64,000 bases of DNA from Psychrobacter sp. 1044 (GTDB lineage Bacteria; Pseudomonadota; Gammaproteobacteria; Pseudomonadales; Moraxellaceae): assembly GCF_904846525.1 (NCBI RefSeq), contig NZ_CAJHAZ010000001.1, positions 1-64,000 of the forward strand. The letters are read 5' to 3'. The notes below the pieces were generated by a model. It was not told the origin of the DNA, ran no database searches, and saw only the letters and a list, made by a program, of their open reading frames with translations. How positions within the stretch are numbered: position 1 is the stretch's first letter; each line of letters begins with the position of its first letter. Positions 18,760-27,679 of the stretch are shown here, piece after piece. Both the position numbers and the translations under genes were made by a program.

Positions 18760-20175
18760 ATGCCTTTTTTAGACACGCTGAGACCAAATCACTCTTCAAA
18801 AAATGAAGGGATTCATCGATTTGACTATCCAGAAGTCTTCGTTTTAATACTTACGGTCATACTCCTCGCTGTACATTTTAATTTTAGACCTACTTCAATG
18901 GCACTGCTCGTTATTGTTTGTCTGCCAAGTTTAATGATTTTGATTTATAACTATCGCCGCCAAAAAAGCTTTTGGACGTCTAACATTGTTATCATTTTAC
19001 TATCGGTAGTTATTGGGTCGATACAGTTTTGCACGGTTATTTCGCTTAGCTTAGCCGCGCTCATAGCACTCAGAATTATTATCAGTAGCCCTGAAAATCA
19101 TTTAAAACTGATTGCCGTCTCTATAATCACCGTCATTGTTTTCTATTATGTTAGCGTTACCCTAAGCAGTGCTGATATAGATTGCCATGAAGGCTGGACC
19201 ACACCAATAATATTATTAGCCAGTATGATCGTCATACTGTATCAGTTTTGGCATGTGTACCAAGAGTATATTGGTTATGAAACTCGTGCTCATCAGGCCG
19301 TTGGGCGCTTAAGCACGATGGTCTCCGTCATTAATAAGTTGACGCGCTTCATACCTCCACAAGTTTGGGAGCCTATCGTAAAATCTGACAGCCCAGTTAC
19401 CGTTGCTAATAAGCGCGCTAAGCTGACGATTATGTTCTCAGATATCGTTGGCTTTACGGAATTGTCAGATAGTTTGAGCGCTGACAATTTGGCTGATATC
19501 TTAAATACTTATATGCATTGTATGACATTGATAGCAAACAAGCATGGCGCCGTACTTGATAAATTTATTGGTGATGGCATGGTGTGTTTTTTCGGTGAGC
19601 CAAATAGTCGCGGTGCGCGCCAAGATGCTTTAGACTGTATTGCAATGGCAATAGACATGCGTCGCGAGATGCGAACTTTGAGGCAGAAATGGCGCTTGAT
19701 GGGCTTTGAGGGGTTGTACATCCGTATCGGCATCAGCACAGGTTATTGCCATGTTGGTAATTTTGGTAGTAATAATCGCCTAAGCTATACTCTTATTGGT
19801 AAAGAGGCCAATCTAGCGGCAAGACTTGAGTCGAGTGCTGGTAAAGATGAGATACTGGTCAGTGAGAGTACTTACGATTATATCTGTCATAATTATGACT
19901 GTCAGCATGCGGGTGCGTTCAAGTTAAAAGGTTTTGATAGCAAGGTAAATGCATGGCAAGTGCTGGATCCAGATACGTATAAAGGTCATTTATCAAAATG
20001 GGTTGATCACACACTACCAGGTTTCAATTTGCATCTAAATTTTAAAGATATGAAGGATAATGATTATCAAGATATCAGAGCACGCTTAAATTTTGCGCTT
20101 GAACGTGTCGAGCAGGAGCAAGAAAAAGTGGCAACTGACATAGCGGCAGCAAGTAAACGTAATGACAATCAATGA
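18760..20175 (+). CDS. Membrane-bound class III adenylate/guanylate cyclase
   Basis: About six hydrophobic segments (~27-167) precede a C-terminal cyclase domain (~215-405). Metal-binding Asp228 (FSDIVGFT) and Asp272 (IGDG) are present. The purine-selecting pair is Lys268 (DKFIGD) and Thr344 (YTLIG), the Lys/Thr arrangement of class IIIb enzymes that favour ATP. Asn351 and Arg355 (NLAARLE) supply the transition-state residues. All catalytic positions are therefore intact, and cAMP synthesis is the likely activity. A helical stretch (~170-205) links membrane and catalytic parts without an obvious HAMP motif. The C-terminus is polar and coiled-coil-prone. It is convergent with fdx. Confidence 0.9.
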   Translation: MPFLDTLRPNHSSKNEGIHRFDYPEVFVLILTVILLAVHFNFRPTSMALLVIVCLPSLMILIYNYRRQKSFWTSNIVIILLSVVIGSIQFCTVISLSLAALIALRIIISSPENHLKLIAVSIITVIVFYYVSVTLSSADIDCHEGWTTPIILLASMIVILYQFWHVYQEYIGYETRAHQAVGRLSTMVSVINKLTRFIPPQVWEPIVKSDSPVTVANKRAKLTIMFSDIVGFTELSDSLSADNLADILNTYMHCMTLIANKHGAVLDKFIGDGMVCFFGEPNSRGARQDALDCIAMAIDMRREMRTLRQKWRLMGFEGLYIRIGISTGYCHVGNFGSNNRLSYTLIGKEANLAARLESSAGKDEILVSESTYDYICHNYDCQHAGAFKLKGFDSKVNAWQVLDPDTYKGHLSKWVDHTLPGFNLHLNFKDMKDNDYQDIRARLNFALERVEQEQEKVATDIAAASKRNDNQ

Positions 20176-20224
20176 AAATCGTCATAAATAATCATTCAAA
20201 AAGAATGTTTATAAAATCAAGCAC

Positions 20225-20261
20225 AAAAAAGCCAGCTATTATTATGATAGCTGGCTTTTTT
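20225..20261. terminator. Bidirectional terminator between cyclase and fdx
   Basis: Perfect 15-bp stem AAAAAAGCCAGCTAT / ATAGCTGGCTTTTTT. It has U-runs in both orientations and serves the cyclase gene (+) and the isc operon (-). Confidence 0.93.
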
Positions 20262-20303
20262 ATCTAATGAAGTAAACTGTAATATTAGGACGTGTTCTAG
20301 CGT

Positions 20304-20642
20304 TTAGTGGTTTTCTTTTGCATGGTTGAGCGTATATTTAGGAATCTCAATGGTTAAGTCTTCATCATCGAGCATGACCTGACAAGATAGGCGTGAGTCA
20401 GGCTCTAATCCCCAAGCACGATCTAATAAATCGGCTTCAATATCATCCATTTCATCTAAACTATTAAAACCTTTACGGACGACCACATGGCATGTGGTAC
20501 AGGCTTTTGACATCTCACATGCATGTTCAATTTTAATGCCTTTTTCCAATAGCGCTTTACATAAGTTGCTGCCAGCTTCTAGCTCGACTTCGGCGCCTTC
20601 AGGGCAAATTTCATGATGCGGTAGTACGGTAATTTTTGGCAT
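20304..20642 (-). CDS. fdx: ISC-type [2Fe-2S] ferredoxin
   Basis: Electron donor for Fe-S cluster assembly. Cluster ligands Cys42, Cys48, Cys51 (ACEMSKACTTC) and Cys87 (LSCQV) sit at the same positions as in E. coli Fdx. 112 aa. It is the last gene of the isc operon here; no iscX follows. Translation starts 93 nt after the hscA stop. Confidence 0.95.
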   Translation of the reverse strand: MPKITVLPHHEICPEGAEVELEAGSNLCKALLEKGIKIEHACEMSKACTTCHVVVRKGFNSLDEMDDIEADLLDRAWGLEPDSRLSCQVMLDDEDLTIEIPKYTLNHAKENH

Positions 20643-20734
20643 AAATCGTCTTTCCAGTGCTAATCAATTAAAAGAATAAAAATATAAGAAATGCGCTTAG
20701 TATGGTGACTAAGCCACATTTTTAAATGTATCTG

Positions 20735-22615
20735 CTACCAATCTTGGGCATTCGTGCCTGCCATGCTGGCTTTAACGCTTTGATTCATAATACGGGCAGC
20801 AAACGCATCACTGTGAGGCTTGAGCTTTGCTTGCTGTGCTTCGATAAGTGCCAAATCATCAGTACTGAGCGTTGTTTGCAACACTTGTATTTGCTCAGCC
20901 AATGAGTGCTGCTCTTCAGAAGACAATAAAGCTGCAAATTCTTTAAGGGCAGATTGTAGCGCTAATACTTCACGCTCCGCTTCTACTTTGGTCTCTATTA
21001 AAGAACGTGTATTTTTATCTTCTTCTGCATGCTTGAATCCTGCAACGAGCAATTGCTCTTTTTGCTCATCTGATAACCCATAAGAAGGCACAATCTCAAT
21101 CTTACTTTCTGTCTTGGTTGTGGTTTCCTGGGCGCTGACGGTTAGCTGTCCATTCGCATCGATACTAAAGGTGACCTCAATACGAGCAAATCCAGCTTTC
21201 ATCGGTGGGATACCATATAGCTCAAAACGACCCAATGAACGGCAGTTATCTACTGTCTCGCGCTCGCCCTGTACCACATGAATCACCATGCCTGTTTGAC
21301 CATCTTGATAGGTGGTAAACACTTGGCGTTTTTTGACAGGGATAGGCGTATTACGTGGAATCAGTACTTCAACTAAGCCGCCCATGGTCTCAAGACCAAG
21401 CGATAGCGGCGTTACGTCTAACAATAGTAGGTTGTTATTACTATCGCCATTGACCAATTGATGCGCCGTTTGGGCAGCACCCAAAGCCACGACTTCATCT
21501 GGATTTAGACGACAAAGTGGTTGCTTGGCAAAAAACTCTGTCACGACTTGTTGTATAGCAGGCATACGAGTAGAGCCACCGACCAAAATCACTTCGTCTA
21601 GATCAGCACTCGAAAGCTTGGCATCACGCAGGACTTGTTCGCATACGCTCAATGTACGGCGGCTAACTGGCTCTGCAATAGCCAGCAAATCTGTACGGCG
21701 AAGCACACCTTGATAAGATTGCTCATTCACAGTGATATCGATATCAACTTGTTCAGCATCCGTCAATGCTTGCTTATAAGCTTTGGCTTGTTGCGCCAGT
21801 ATTGACTTGTCATGACGACTCACATCTTTAGGATCGATAGCTAATTGTTTGATAAGCCAATTGGTCATTAGACGATCGATGTCGTCACCACCTAATGCAC
21901 TATTACCGCCAGTTGCCAATACTTCAAAGACGCCATCAGTCAGTTTTAAGATAGAAACGTCAAAAGTACCGCCACCCAGATCGTAAATTAAATAATAACT
22001 TTCTTTATCGCTGTTTTGCGTTGACTGGTCGAGACCATAGGCGACGGCAGCAGCAGTAGGCTCATTTAGCAGGCGTAACACATTGATACCAGCCGCTTGG
22101 GCTGCATCTTTGGTCGCTTGCCGCTGTGCTTCATCAAAATAAGCAGGGACAGTAATGACCGCACCCTCAATACTGTCTGCAGGCAATGCGCTCGCTGCCC
22201 GTTGCTCAAGCGCTGCTAAAATACGTGCTGATACTTCAACAGGCGATACTTTACCCTGAGCCGTCACAAATGCTGGCATGTCATCTTTGCTGCCGCTCAA
22301 CTCATAAGGATGAGAGAATTTGATATCAGCTTGACTACGACCCATAAAACGCTTAGCCGAGACGATCGTATTTTTTGGATCATCCGCTAAGTGAGCTAAT
22401 GCATCAGAGCCAACCAACGGCTTACCTATGCTTGGATAATAGACCACAGAAGGTAATAAGGTGTCGGTAGCTGCGCTTGCCTCTAAGACTTGCGCCTTGC
22501 CTGAGCGTACTACCGCGACCAATGAGCGCGTAGTACCAAGATCAATTCCTAGGCCAAAACGATGCTGGTGGGGTTGGGCGCTTTGATTGGGTTCGGCAAT
22601 TTGCAATAAAGACAT
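20735..22615 (-). CDS. hscA: Fe-S protein assembly chaperone HscA
   Basis: DnaK-like ATPase dedicated to IscU. The N-terminus MSLLQIAEP....HQHRFGLGIDLGTTRS parallels E. coli HscA and fixes the ATG at 22615; the frame also runs back to a TTG at 22627. Nucleotide-binding motifs are GIDLGTT, YDLGGGTFDVS and ILVGGSTRMP. The substrate-binding domain follows from ~380. ~626 aa, normal for the family. About 274 nt separate it from hscB, which is unusually wide for this operon. Confidence 0.96.
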   Translation of the reverse strand: MSLLQIAEPNQSAQPHQHRFGLGIDLGTTRSLVAVVRSGKAQVLEASAATDTLLPSVVYYPSIGKPLVGSDALAHLADDPKNTIVSAKRFMGRSQADIKFSHPYELSGSKDDMPAFVTAQGKVSPVEVSARILAALEQRAASALPADSIEGAVITVPAYFDEAQRQATKDAAQAAGINVLRLLNEPTAAAVAYGLDQSTQNSDKESYYLIYDLGGGTFDVSILKLTDGVFEVLATGGNSALGGDDIDRLMTNWLIKQLAIDPKDVSRHDKSILAQQAKAYKQALTDAEQVDIDITVNEQSYQGVLRRTDLLAIAEPVSRRTLSVCEQVLRDAKLSSADLDEVILVGGSTRMPAIQQVVTEFFAKQPLCRLNPDEVVALGAAQTAHQLVNGDSNNNLLLLDVTPLSLGLETMGGLVEVLIPRNTPIPVKKRQVFTTYQDGQTGMVIHVVQGERETVDNCRSLGRFELYGIPPMKAGFARIEVTFSIDANGQLTVSAQETTTKTESKIEIVPSYGLSDEQKEQLLVAGFKHAEEDKNTRSLIETKVEAEREVLALQSALKEFAALLSSEEQHSLAEQIQVLQTTLSTDDLALIEAQQAKLKPHSDAFAARIMNQSVKASMAGTNAQDW

Positions 22616-22889
22616 AAGATAACTCAAAGATAAAATGAAAGAGATAAAATTAATAAGTGAAATGGAACAAATATGATAAGCGCACTATTGTAGTTTAACT
22701 GCTTTGTATGCACGTGAAAACGAAGATACTTAGCGATTAAAAGTGCTTAAAATAAGGGATTATACGGCATCGCTGTGACTATTTTAACCATCGCTTATAA
22801 TATAGTTTTCAAATAAGCGTCATAAGCTAATACCATTTATAAATAAATTTGGCATATAAAATAAATTAACAAGCTTATACGTCAGTTAG

Positions 22890-23471
22890 TTAGACGTATA
22901 AATCATCATCATCTGAATGCTCAGCAGTTGCTAACTCATCGATACCAGTAGTCACGTCAGCATTTAATTTGACTAAGAACTTTAGTTTTTGTGTCGCATC
23001 AATCGCCGTTTGCCAATCTTGGCTTTGGTAAGCATCATTAAAACGCTTAGACTGTTTTGCCAGTCGTTCGGTGATTTGAGGGTGTAGTTGTTGCAATGTC
23101 GCACGATCCTTACCCTCGATAGCGTCATCTAAATCCATGCGCATCTGCATCGCATCTTCTAAAAAGTCCAAGTCTGCAATGGAATGCTCTAGATTCTGTG
23201 CTTGATCTGCCATGTCTAGTAGATAGCTAGCACGACTATCAGGCGCACTTAGCGCTTGGTAGGCTTGGTTGATTAACGCTGAGGCCTGCTCAGACTGCTG
23301 TTGCGCTTGCGTAGTATTGGCTAGATTCTTGGTGACATTATCAGGATGATAACGTTTTTGTAGCAGACGTAGATGCTGATCGAGACTCTCTTGATTGACT
23401 TCAAACTGTACAGGCTGCTCAAATAGGGCAAAGAAGTTATCAAACTGGGCTTCTGCAGTAATGTCTGTCAT
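22890..23471 (-). CDS. hscB: Co-chaperone HscB (J-domain protein)
   Basis: Delivers IscU to HscA and stimulates its ATPase. The N-terminal J domain holds HPD (His42-Pro43-Asp44, in KRYHPDN). The C-terminal three-helix IscU-binding domain is at ~110-175. 193 aa against ~171 in E. coli, with an acidic C-terminal tail (SDDDDLYV). It lies between iscA and hscA. Confidence 0.94.
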   Translation of the reverse strand: MTDITAEAQFDNFFALFEQPVQFEVNQESLDQHLRLLQKRYHPDNVTKNLANTTQAQQQSEQASALINQAYQALSAPDSRASYLLDMADQAQNLEHSIADLDFLEDAMQMRMDLDDAIEGKDRATLQQLHPQITERLAKQSKRFNDAYQSQDWQTAIDATQKLKFLVKLNADVTTGIDELATAEHSDDDDLYV

Positions 23472-23589
23472 ATCATACGCCTTGCTTGTTATTTATTTTG
23501 AAAGTTTTCTTTAACTGAGAACATATTTATTATGGCTTAAATATAGAGTCAGGAAACTCTAAGCTCAAGGGTTTTTAACCTTTGAAGCA

Positions 23590-23910
23590 TTAAACGGTAA
23601 AAGACTCGCCGCAACCACATTCGCCTTTTTGATTGGGATTGGTGAACTTAAAGCCTTCGTTAAGACCTTCTTTTTCGTAGTCCATCAACAAACCATCTAA
23701 ATAGACCAAACTTTTAGGATCAATAAAGATGTTAACGCCGCGGCTTTCGTAACGCGTGTCATTTTCATCAGGGGTATCTACAAACTCTAAAACGTAAGCT
23801 AAGCCTGAGCAACCCGCGGTACGGATACCCACTCGAATACCTTCACCTTTGCCGCGATTGTCCAAAAAGTCTCGAACATGCTGAGCGGCGCGTTCTGTCA
23901 TTTCAATCAT
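23590..23910 (-). CDS. iscA: Iron-sulfur assembly protein IscA
   Basis: A-type Fe-S carrier. The three conserved cysteines are Cys34 (TAGCSG), Cys98 and Cys100 (ECGCGESF), counted from the ATG at 23910. The frame can also open at 23922. The GGGAG placed 5-6 nt before the 23910 ATG supports the shorter 106-aa form ([11 protein letters not shown]), which matches the family length of 107. Confidence 0.94.
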   Translation of the reverse strand: MIEMTERAAQHVRDFLDNRGKGEGIRVGIRTAGCSGLAYVLEFVDTPDENDTRYESRGVNIFIDPKSLVYLDGLLMDYEKEGLNEGFKFTNPNQKGECGCGESFTV

Positions 23911-24157
23911 GCCAACTCCCATTGACTATCAATGATAAATATCAATCAAAAAAATCTGTATAAACTGGCAATGAAAATAGCGCACTTGCCAAAAAATCTT
24001 AATAACGACCAGTTAAGAATCACTAGAAAATAAAAGGTGACAATTACATTAGCGTTATTGTCACCTTTTTAGCGTTAGTAGCTGTTCAATACATCGACTA
24101 CTAAAGTACGGCCATTAAGACCGTGTACTTAGAAGTACAATACTTACGCTAATAGGT

Positions 24158-24571
24158 TTAGCTAGCCGCTTCTTCTGTCTCTACTGCTACGCTATTATGC
24201 TTACCTTTATAGTCGCTAATAGCGGCTTTAATGGCGTCTTCAGCAAGTACAGAGCAATGCACTTTTACTGGTGGTAAGGCCAACTCTTTCGCGATATCGT
24301 TGTTTTTGATTTCGCCCGCTTGATCCAAGCTTTTGCCTTTTAGCCACTCAGTCACGAGCGAGCTTGAGGCGATTGCTGAACCACAGCCATAAGTTTTAAA
24401 GCGTGCATCTTCAATGATGCCGTTATCATCAACTTGAATCTGTAGGCGCATTACATCGCCACAAGCTGGGGCACCAACCATACCAGTACCAACGTTTTTG
24501 GCATTTTTATCAAGATTGCCGACGTTGCGTGGATTTTCGTAATGATCAATAACTTGGTCACTATAGGCCAT
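24158..24571 (-). CDS. iscU: Fe-S cluster scaffold IscU
   Basis: Scaffold on which [2Fe-2S] clusters are built. Ligands Cys37, Asp39, Cys63 and Cys106 are in place, and the HscA-recognition motif LPPVK (99-103) is intact. 137 aa with a short Ala/Glu-rich tail. AGGAG precedes the ATG. Confidence 0.97.
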   Translation of the reverse strand: MAYSDQVIDHYENPRNVGNLDKNAKNVGTGMVGAPACGDVMRLQIQVDDNGIIEDARFKTYGCGSAIASSSLVTEWLKGKSLDQAGEIKNNDIAKELALPPVKVHCSVLAEDAIKAAISDYKGKHNSVAVETEEAAS

Positions 24572-24669
24572 GGGGTTTTCTCCTAGTTAGATGATGAGTA
24601 GTCAATTACTGACTTTAAATGTCTAACTACTCATCGATAATTGGGGTCAAACATTTAGTTAATAGAAAC

Positions 24670-24711
24670 GGTATTTATAAAAAAGGTATTTATAAAAACT
24701 GGATTTATAAG
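24670..24711. repeat. AT-rich tandem repeat in the iscS-iscU spacer
   Basis: Two full units, GGTATTTATAAAAAA and GGTATTTATAAAAACT, and a partial third, GGATTTATAAG, lie in the 198-nt gap between iscS and iscU. Confidence 0.75.
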
Positions 24712-24769
24712 TGTCTGATCAATCGTTTAATGGTTCTGTTTGATAACTATGTCGTTGCTTTCGGTAATT

Positions 24770-25996
24770 TTAGTGCTCAGCCCATTCGACTGAATCTAAA
24801 TCAACACCTTCTTGGTACATATCCCAAAGTGGTGATAAGGCACGTAATTTATCGACCGCTTCATGCATTTGTTTGATGACAGTATCGATGTCTGCTTCTG
24901 TGGTATAACGACCAAAGCTGAAACGAATTGAGCTGTGTGCTAATTCATCTGGGCGACCAATAGCGCGTAATACATATGATGGTTCAAGCGTCGCTGAGGT
25001 ACAGGCTGAGCCTGATGATACGGCTAAGTCTTTGAGCGACATCATGAGAGACTCGCCCTCAACGAAGTTAAAGCTGATGTTTACGATGTTAGGTACGCTG
25101 TGCTCAAGATCACCATTTAGGTAAATTTCTTCGATATCTTGTAGACCGTCCCACAGTTTTTGGCGTAGTTTAGCTGCATGTGCATGGTCTTCTTCATAAC
25201 GCTCATTGGCTAAAGCAAATGCTGCTCCAAGACCAACGATTTGATGCGTCGGTAATGTACCTGAACGCATACCGCGCTCATGACCACCGCCATGCTGCTC
25301 TGCTTTCAAGCGGATACGTGGCTTACGGCGAACAAATAATGCGCCAATACCTTTAGGACCGTAGGCTTTGTGACCTGAGAAGCTCATCAAATCGATCTTC
25401 GTGGTTTCAAGGTCAATCAATACTTTACCAACAGATTGTGCGCCATCGACGTGGAAGACCACACCTGCTTCACGAGTGATTTCACCAATGGCAGCGACAT
25501 CAGTAATCGTACCAAGCTCATTATTTACCATCATGAGTGATACTAAGATAGTATCGTCACGTAATGCTTCTTTCACTTGCTCTGGTAAGATTAGCCCAGT
25601 GCTTGGCTGTGGCTCAAGATAAGTAATCTCAAAACCTTCTTGCTCAAGCTCACGGCACGTATCTAATACGGCTTTATGTTCGATCTTACTGGTAATGATG
25701 TGCTTACCACGAGATTGATAAAAGTGGGCGGCACCTTTAATCGCTAGGTTGTCTGATTCTGTTGCACCAGAGGTAAAGACGATTTCGCGTGGATCAGCAT
25801 TAATGACTTCAGCCACTTGTTGACGCGCTGTTTCTACCGCTTCTTCTGCTTGCCAGCCATAGCCATGCGAGCGCGAGGCTGGATTACCAAAGATGCCATC
25901 TACTGTCAGATACTCGCTCATCTTAGCAGCTACTGATTTAGCAACTGGTGTGGTGGCGGCATAATCTAAGTATATAAGGTTGTTATGTTGGCTCAT
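24770..25996 (-). CDS. iscS: Cysteine desulfurase IscS
   Basis: PLP enzyme that takes sulfur from cysteine for Fe-S clusters and tRNA thiolation. The PLP lysine is in [12 protein letters not shown]. The catalytic cysteine is in [14 protein letters not shown]. The N-terminal LDYAATTPV is typical. The frame is open further upstream into iscR, but the ATG at 25996 overlaps the iscR stop as ATGA and gives the canonical 408-aa protein, so the genes are translationally coupled. Confidence 0.97.
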   Translation of the reverse strand: MSQHNNLIYLDYAATTPVAKSVAAKMSEYLTVDGIFGNPASRSHGYGWQAEEAVETARQQVAEVINADPREIVFTSGATESDNLAIKGAAHFYQSRGKHIITSKIEHKAVLDTCRELEQEGFEITYLEPQPSTGLILPEQVKEALRDDTILVSLMMVNNELGTITDVAAIGEITREAGVVFHVDGAQSVGKVLIDLETTKIDLMSFSGHKAYGPKGIGALFVRRKPRIRLKAEQHGGGHERGMRSGTLPTHQIVGLGAAFALANERYEEDHAHAAKLRQKLWDGLQDIEEIYLNGDLEHSVPNIVNISFNFVEGESLMMSLKDLAVSSGSACTSATLEPSYVLRAIGRPDELAHSSIRFSFGRYTTEADIDTVIKQMHEAVDKLRALSPLWDMYQEGVDLDSVEWAEH

Positions 25997-26502
25997 GCTG
26001 GGTTTGCCTCGCTGTTCGATAGGGTAATAGTGTTGATATCTTTTATGGAAATCTCTTTGGTAGAGCTGTGCTGACGCTCTGACACTGACTGCACATTTTC
26101 CATGTCTAATAATTGCGCTAATGTTATATTTTTCAAGTACTGTTCGATATGATTGGACAGTGCACACCATAAATCATGGGTTAAGCACATTGTACCACCT
26201 TGACAGTCGCCACGTCCTTCGCACTGCATCGCATTAACCGACTCATCGACGGCAGATATGATGCTCATGACATCTATCTCATGCAATGGTTTGGCTAGAT
26301 GATAGCCGCCTGCCGCACCTCGGATGCTAGTGACCAGACCACGTTTACGAAGTTTGGAAAACAGTTGTTCAAGGTAAGAGATAGAAATCGATTGCCGCTT
26401 GGCGATATCAGATAAGGAGACTGCAGTGTCTTGTTGGCTGGTCTGTAATGCCAAATCCAGTAACGCAGTAACGGCATATCTGCCTCGAGTAGTCAAACGC
26501 AT
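25993..26502 (-). CDS. iscR: Fe-S cluster-sensing repressor IscR (Rrf2 family)
   Basis: Winged-helix regulator of the isc operon. The N-terminal [18 protein letters not shown] and the recognition helix region [18 protein letters not shown] are typical. The [2Fe-2S] ligands are Cys94, Cys100, Cys106 and His109, each offset by +2 from E. coli IscR (92, 98, 104, 107). 169 aa. It overlaps iscS by 4 nt. An IscR-like box overlaps its promoter. Confidence 0.96.
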   Translation of the reverse strand: MRLTTRGRYAVTALLDLALQTSQQDTAVSLSDIAKRQSISISYLEQLFSKLRKRGLVTSIRGAAGGYHLAKPLHEIDVMSIISAVDESVNAMQCEGRGDCQGGTMCLTHDLWCALSNHIEQYLKNITLAQLLDMENVQSVSERQHSSTKEISIKDINTITLSNSEANPA

Positions 26503-26679
26503 GTGTTATCTCCAAACTTTTAAGTCATTTTTATTTAACAACGACCTTAGCAAAATGATAGTGGTGGCAGCTTGTAGCGCAATATGAAAGCTACTGATGG
26601 AATCACATAACCGCTAAGTTGTGTCTTATCGTTATTAAACAGCAGATGATGAACCCGATGTGTGCAACGATTAAGCCAA

Positions 26680-26713
26680 TTATACTTAATCCTGAGTAAT
26701 TTAGTCAAGATTA
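26680..26713 (-). promoter_or_regulatory. iscR promoter with overlapping IscR type-1-like operator
   Basis: Reading the - strand: -35 TTGACT (26704-26709), 18-bp spacer, perfect -10 TATAAT (26680-26685). Over it lies CTTGACTAAATTACTCAGG within 26689-26713. It matches the type-1 IscR consensus core (YYGACTRwwwYAGTCRRS) except for one G-to-C change. This fits autorepression by [2Fe-2S]-IscR. Confidence 0.75.
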
Positions 26714-27034
26714 AAGTGTGGTTGAATGGTTAATCGAGCTTATCACTATGATTGATAAAAACAATGGTATTAAAAAGAGGGGTTATAAGATTGAAAACAT
26801 TGATTCCTAGTATTTTTGAAATACTAAAATACAGTCTTGAGGTTTGCGTCTTACGTTTTTTTAACTTCTATTATCAATTATATTAGGGCGTGCTGAATGT
26901 TCCATACGCCCTAACTATCTAAGCGCTTAATATACTAAGCATTTAATATGCCTTAATCGGCATCAAACGCACTTGGTAAAGTAGTAATCAGCCGTCATTG
27001 TTAAGCTGCCATTAATAAGCTATGGTCGGGGACA
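26714..27034. other. Spacer upstream of iscR and downstream of the SCP2-like gene
   Basis: No ORF. It contains the palindrome TAGTATTT-TTG-AAATACTA (26808-26826), a 9-bp-arm inverted repeat at 26883-26914, and a degenerate 16-bp direct repeat, TAAGCGCTTAATATAC / TAAGCATTTAATATGC, at about 26920-26951. No terminator with a T-run is seen for the gene ending at 27035. Confidence 0.4.
26883..26914. repeat. Short inverted repeat TTAGGGCGT...ACGCCCTAA
   Basis: Perfect 9-bp arms around a 14-nt centre. The right end reads TTAGGGCGTAT in reverse complement, identical to the first 11 bases of the right end of the MITE-like element at 12143. It may be a remnant of such an element. Confidence 0.6.
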
Positions 27035-27679
27035 TTAATTCATCAATAGCGCGATAATGGCTGCGATCATAATGACAAGCGCAGCCACGGTGACGATTAT
27101 CAGTGTTTTCTGTTTGCTCTGTAACTCTTTAACCGTGATTTCAAGCTCACGGTTTTTAATAGTTAAGGTGTTTATTTGGGTTTGTTGCTCTTTGATGCGT
27201 AATTTATAGCTGTCCTTTTTGTCAGCCATTTCAGCTTCAGTAGGCTTGGTCTTACCTTTGCCACCTTTTATCTTTTTAATAAGACCTTGAATTAAGCTGC
27301 CAAGACCGAGTTGCATAATAAACTGCTTGACCAACTGTACTTGAACAGACTCGCCGCGCATTTGTAGTTTTTCGGTGGTTTCGCTGTCATGAGTGGTGAT
27401 CGCATTGATCACTTGGATGCTATAAGCATTAATAATGACGTCAGGTTCGCTGCGGTCAATAGGTAACTCTGCGTCTAATAATACGCCTTTGGTGCTAAAA
27501 GTGGCAAATACCTCAACATGCGGTAGATACAAGCGTAGCGCCACGACAGTACCTTGCTTGGCAAGTGGGTAAGCGGCTTTACGTAGTTCGGGATCTAAAC
27601 GTAACAATAGTGTCAGCGCCGACTCGATGAACACCAGAATGATATTAAGAAAAGAGTGAGACAACGTAGAACGCTTCAT
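27035..27679 (-). CDS. SCP2/UbiJ-like protein with C-terminal coiled coil and membrane anchor
   Basis: A conserved-looking protein of ~214 aa without firm identification. Residues ~15-125 resemble the sterol-carrier (SCP2) fold of UbiJ in layout: an N-terminal helix with LLRLDPELRKAAYPLAKQGTVVALR, beta-rich centre, and MRGESVQVQLVKQFIMQL near the end (compare the EVQGD.QVVQ.F stretch of UbiJ). A basic linker, a coiled coil (~150-190) and a single C-terminal helix (TLIIVTVAALVIMIAAIIALLMN) follow. The frame runs to a TTG at 27724, and the ATG at 27679 is preferred. UbiJ binds ubiquinone intermediates, but no ubiE/ubiB is adjacent, so that role is speculative. Confidence 0.6.
   Translation of the reverse strand: MKRSTLSHSFLNIILVFIESALTLLLRLDPELRKAAYPLAKQGTVVALRLYLPHVEVFATFSTKGVLLDAELPIDRSEPDVIINAYSIQVINAITTHDSETTEKLQMRGESVQVQLVKQFIMQLGLGSLIQGLIKKIKGGKGKTKPTEAEMADKKDSYKLRIKEQQTQINTLTIKNRELEITVKELQSKQKTLIIVTVAALVIMIAAIIALLMN

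Noticed and set aside
20284..20300. TTAGGACGTGTTCTAG near the fdx stop as another MITE end
   Set aside because: Several mismatches to the proposed terminus, and no partner end was seen.
24670..24711. CRISPR-like repeats
   Set aside because: Units are 15 bp, contiguous, AT-rich and without spacers; no cas gene is near. The same applies to 18303-18347.
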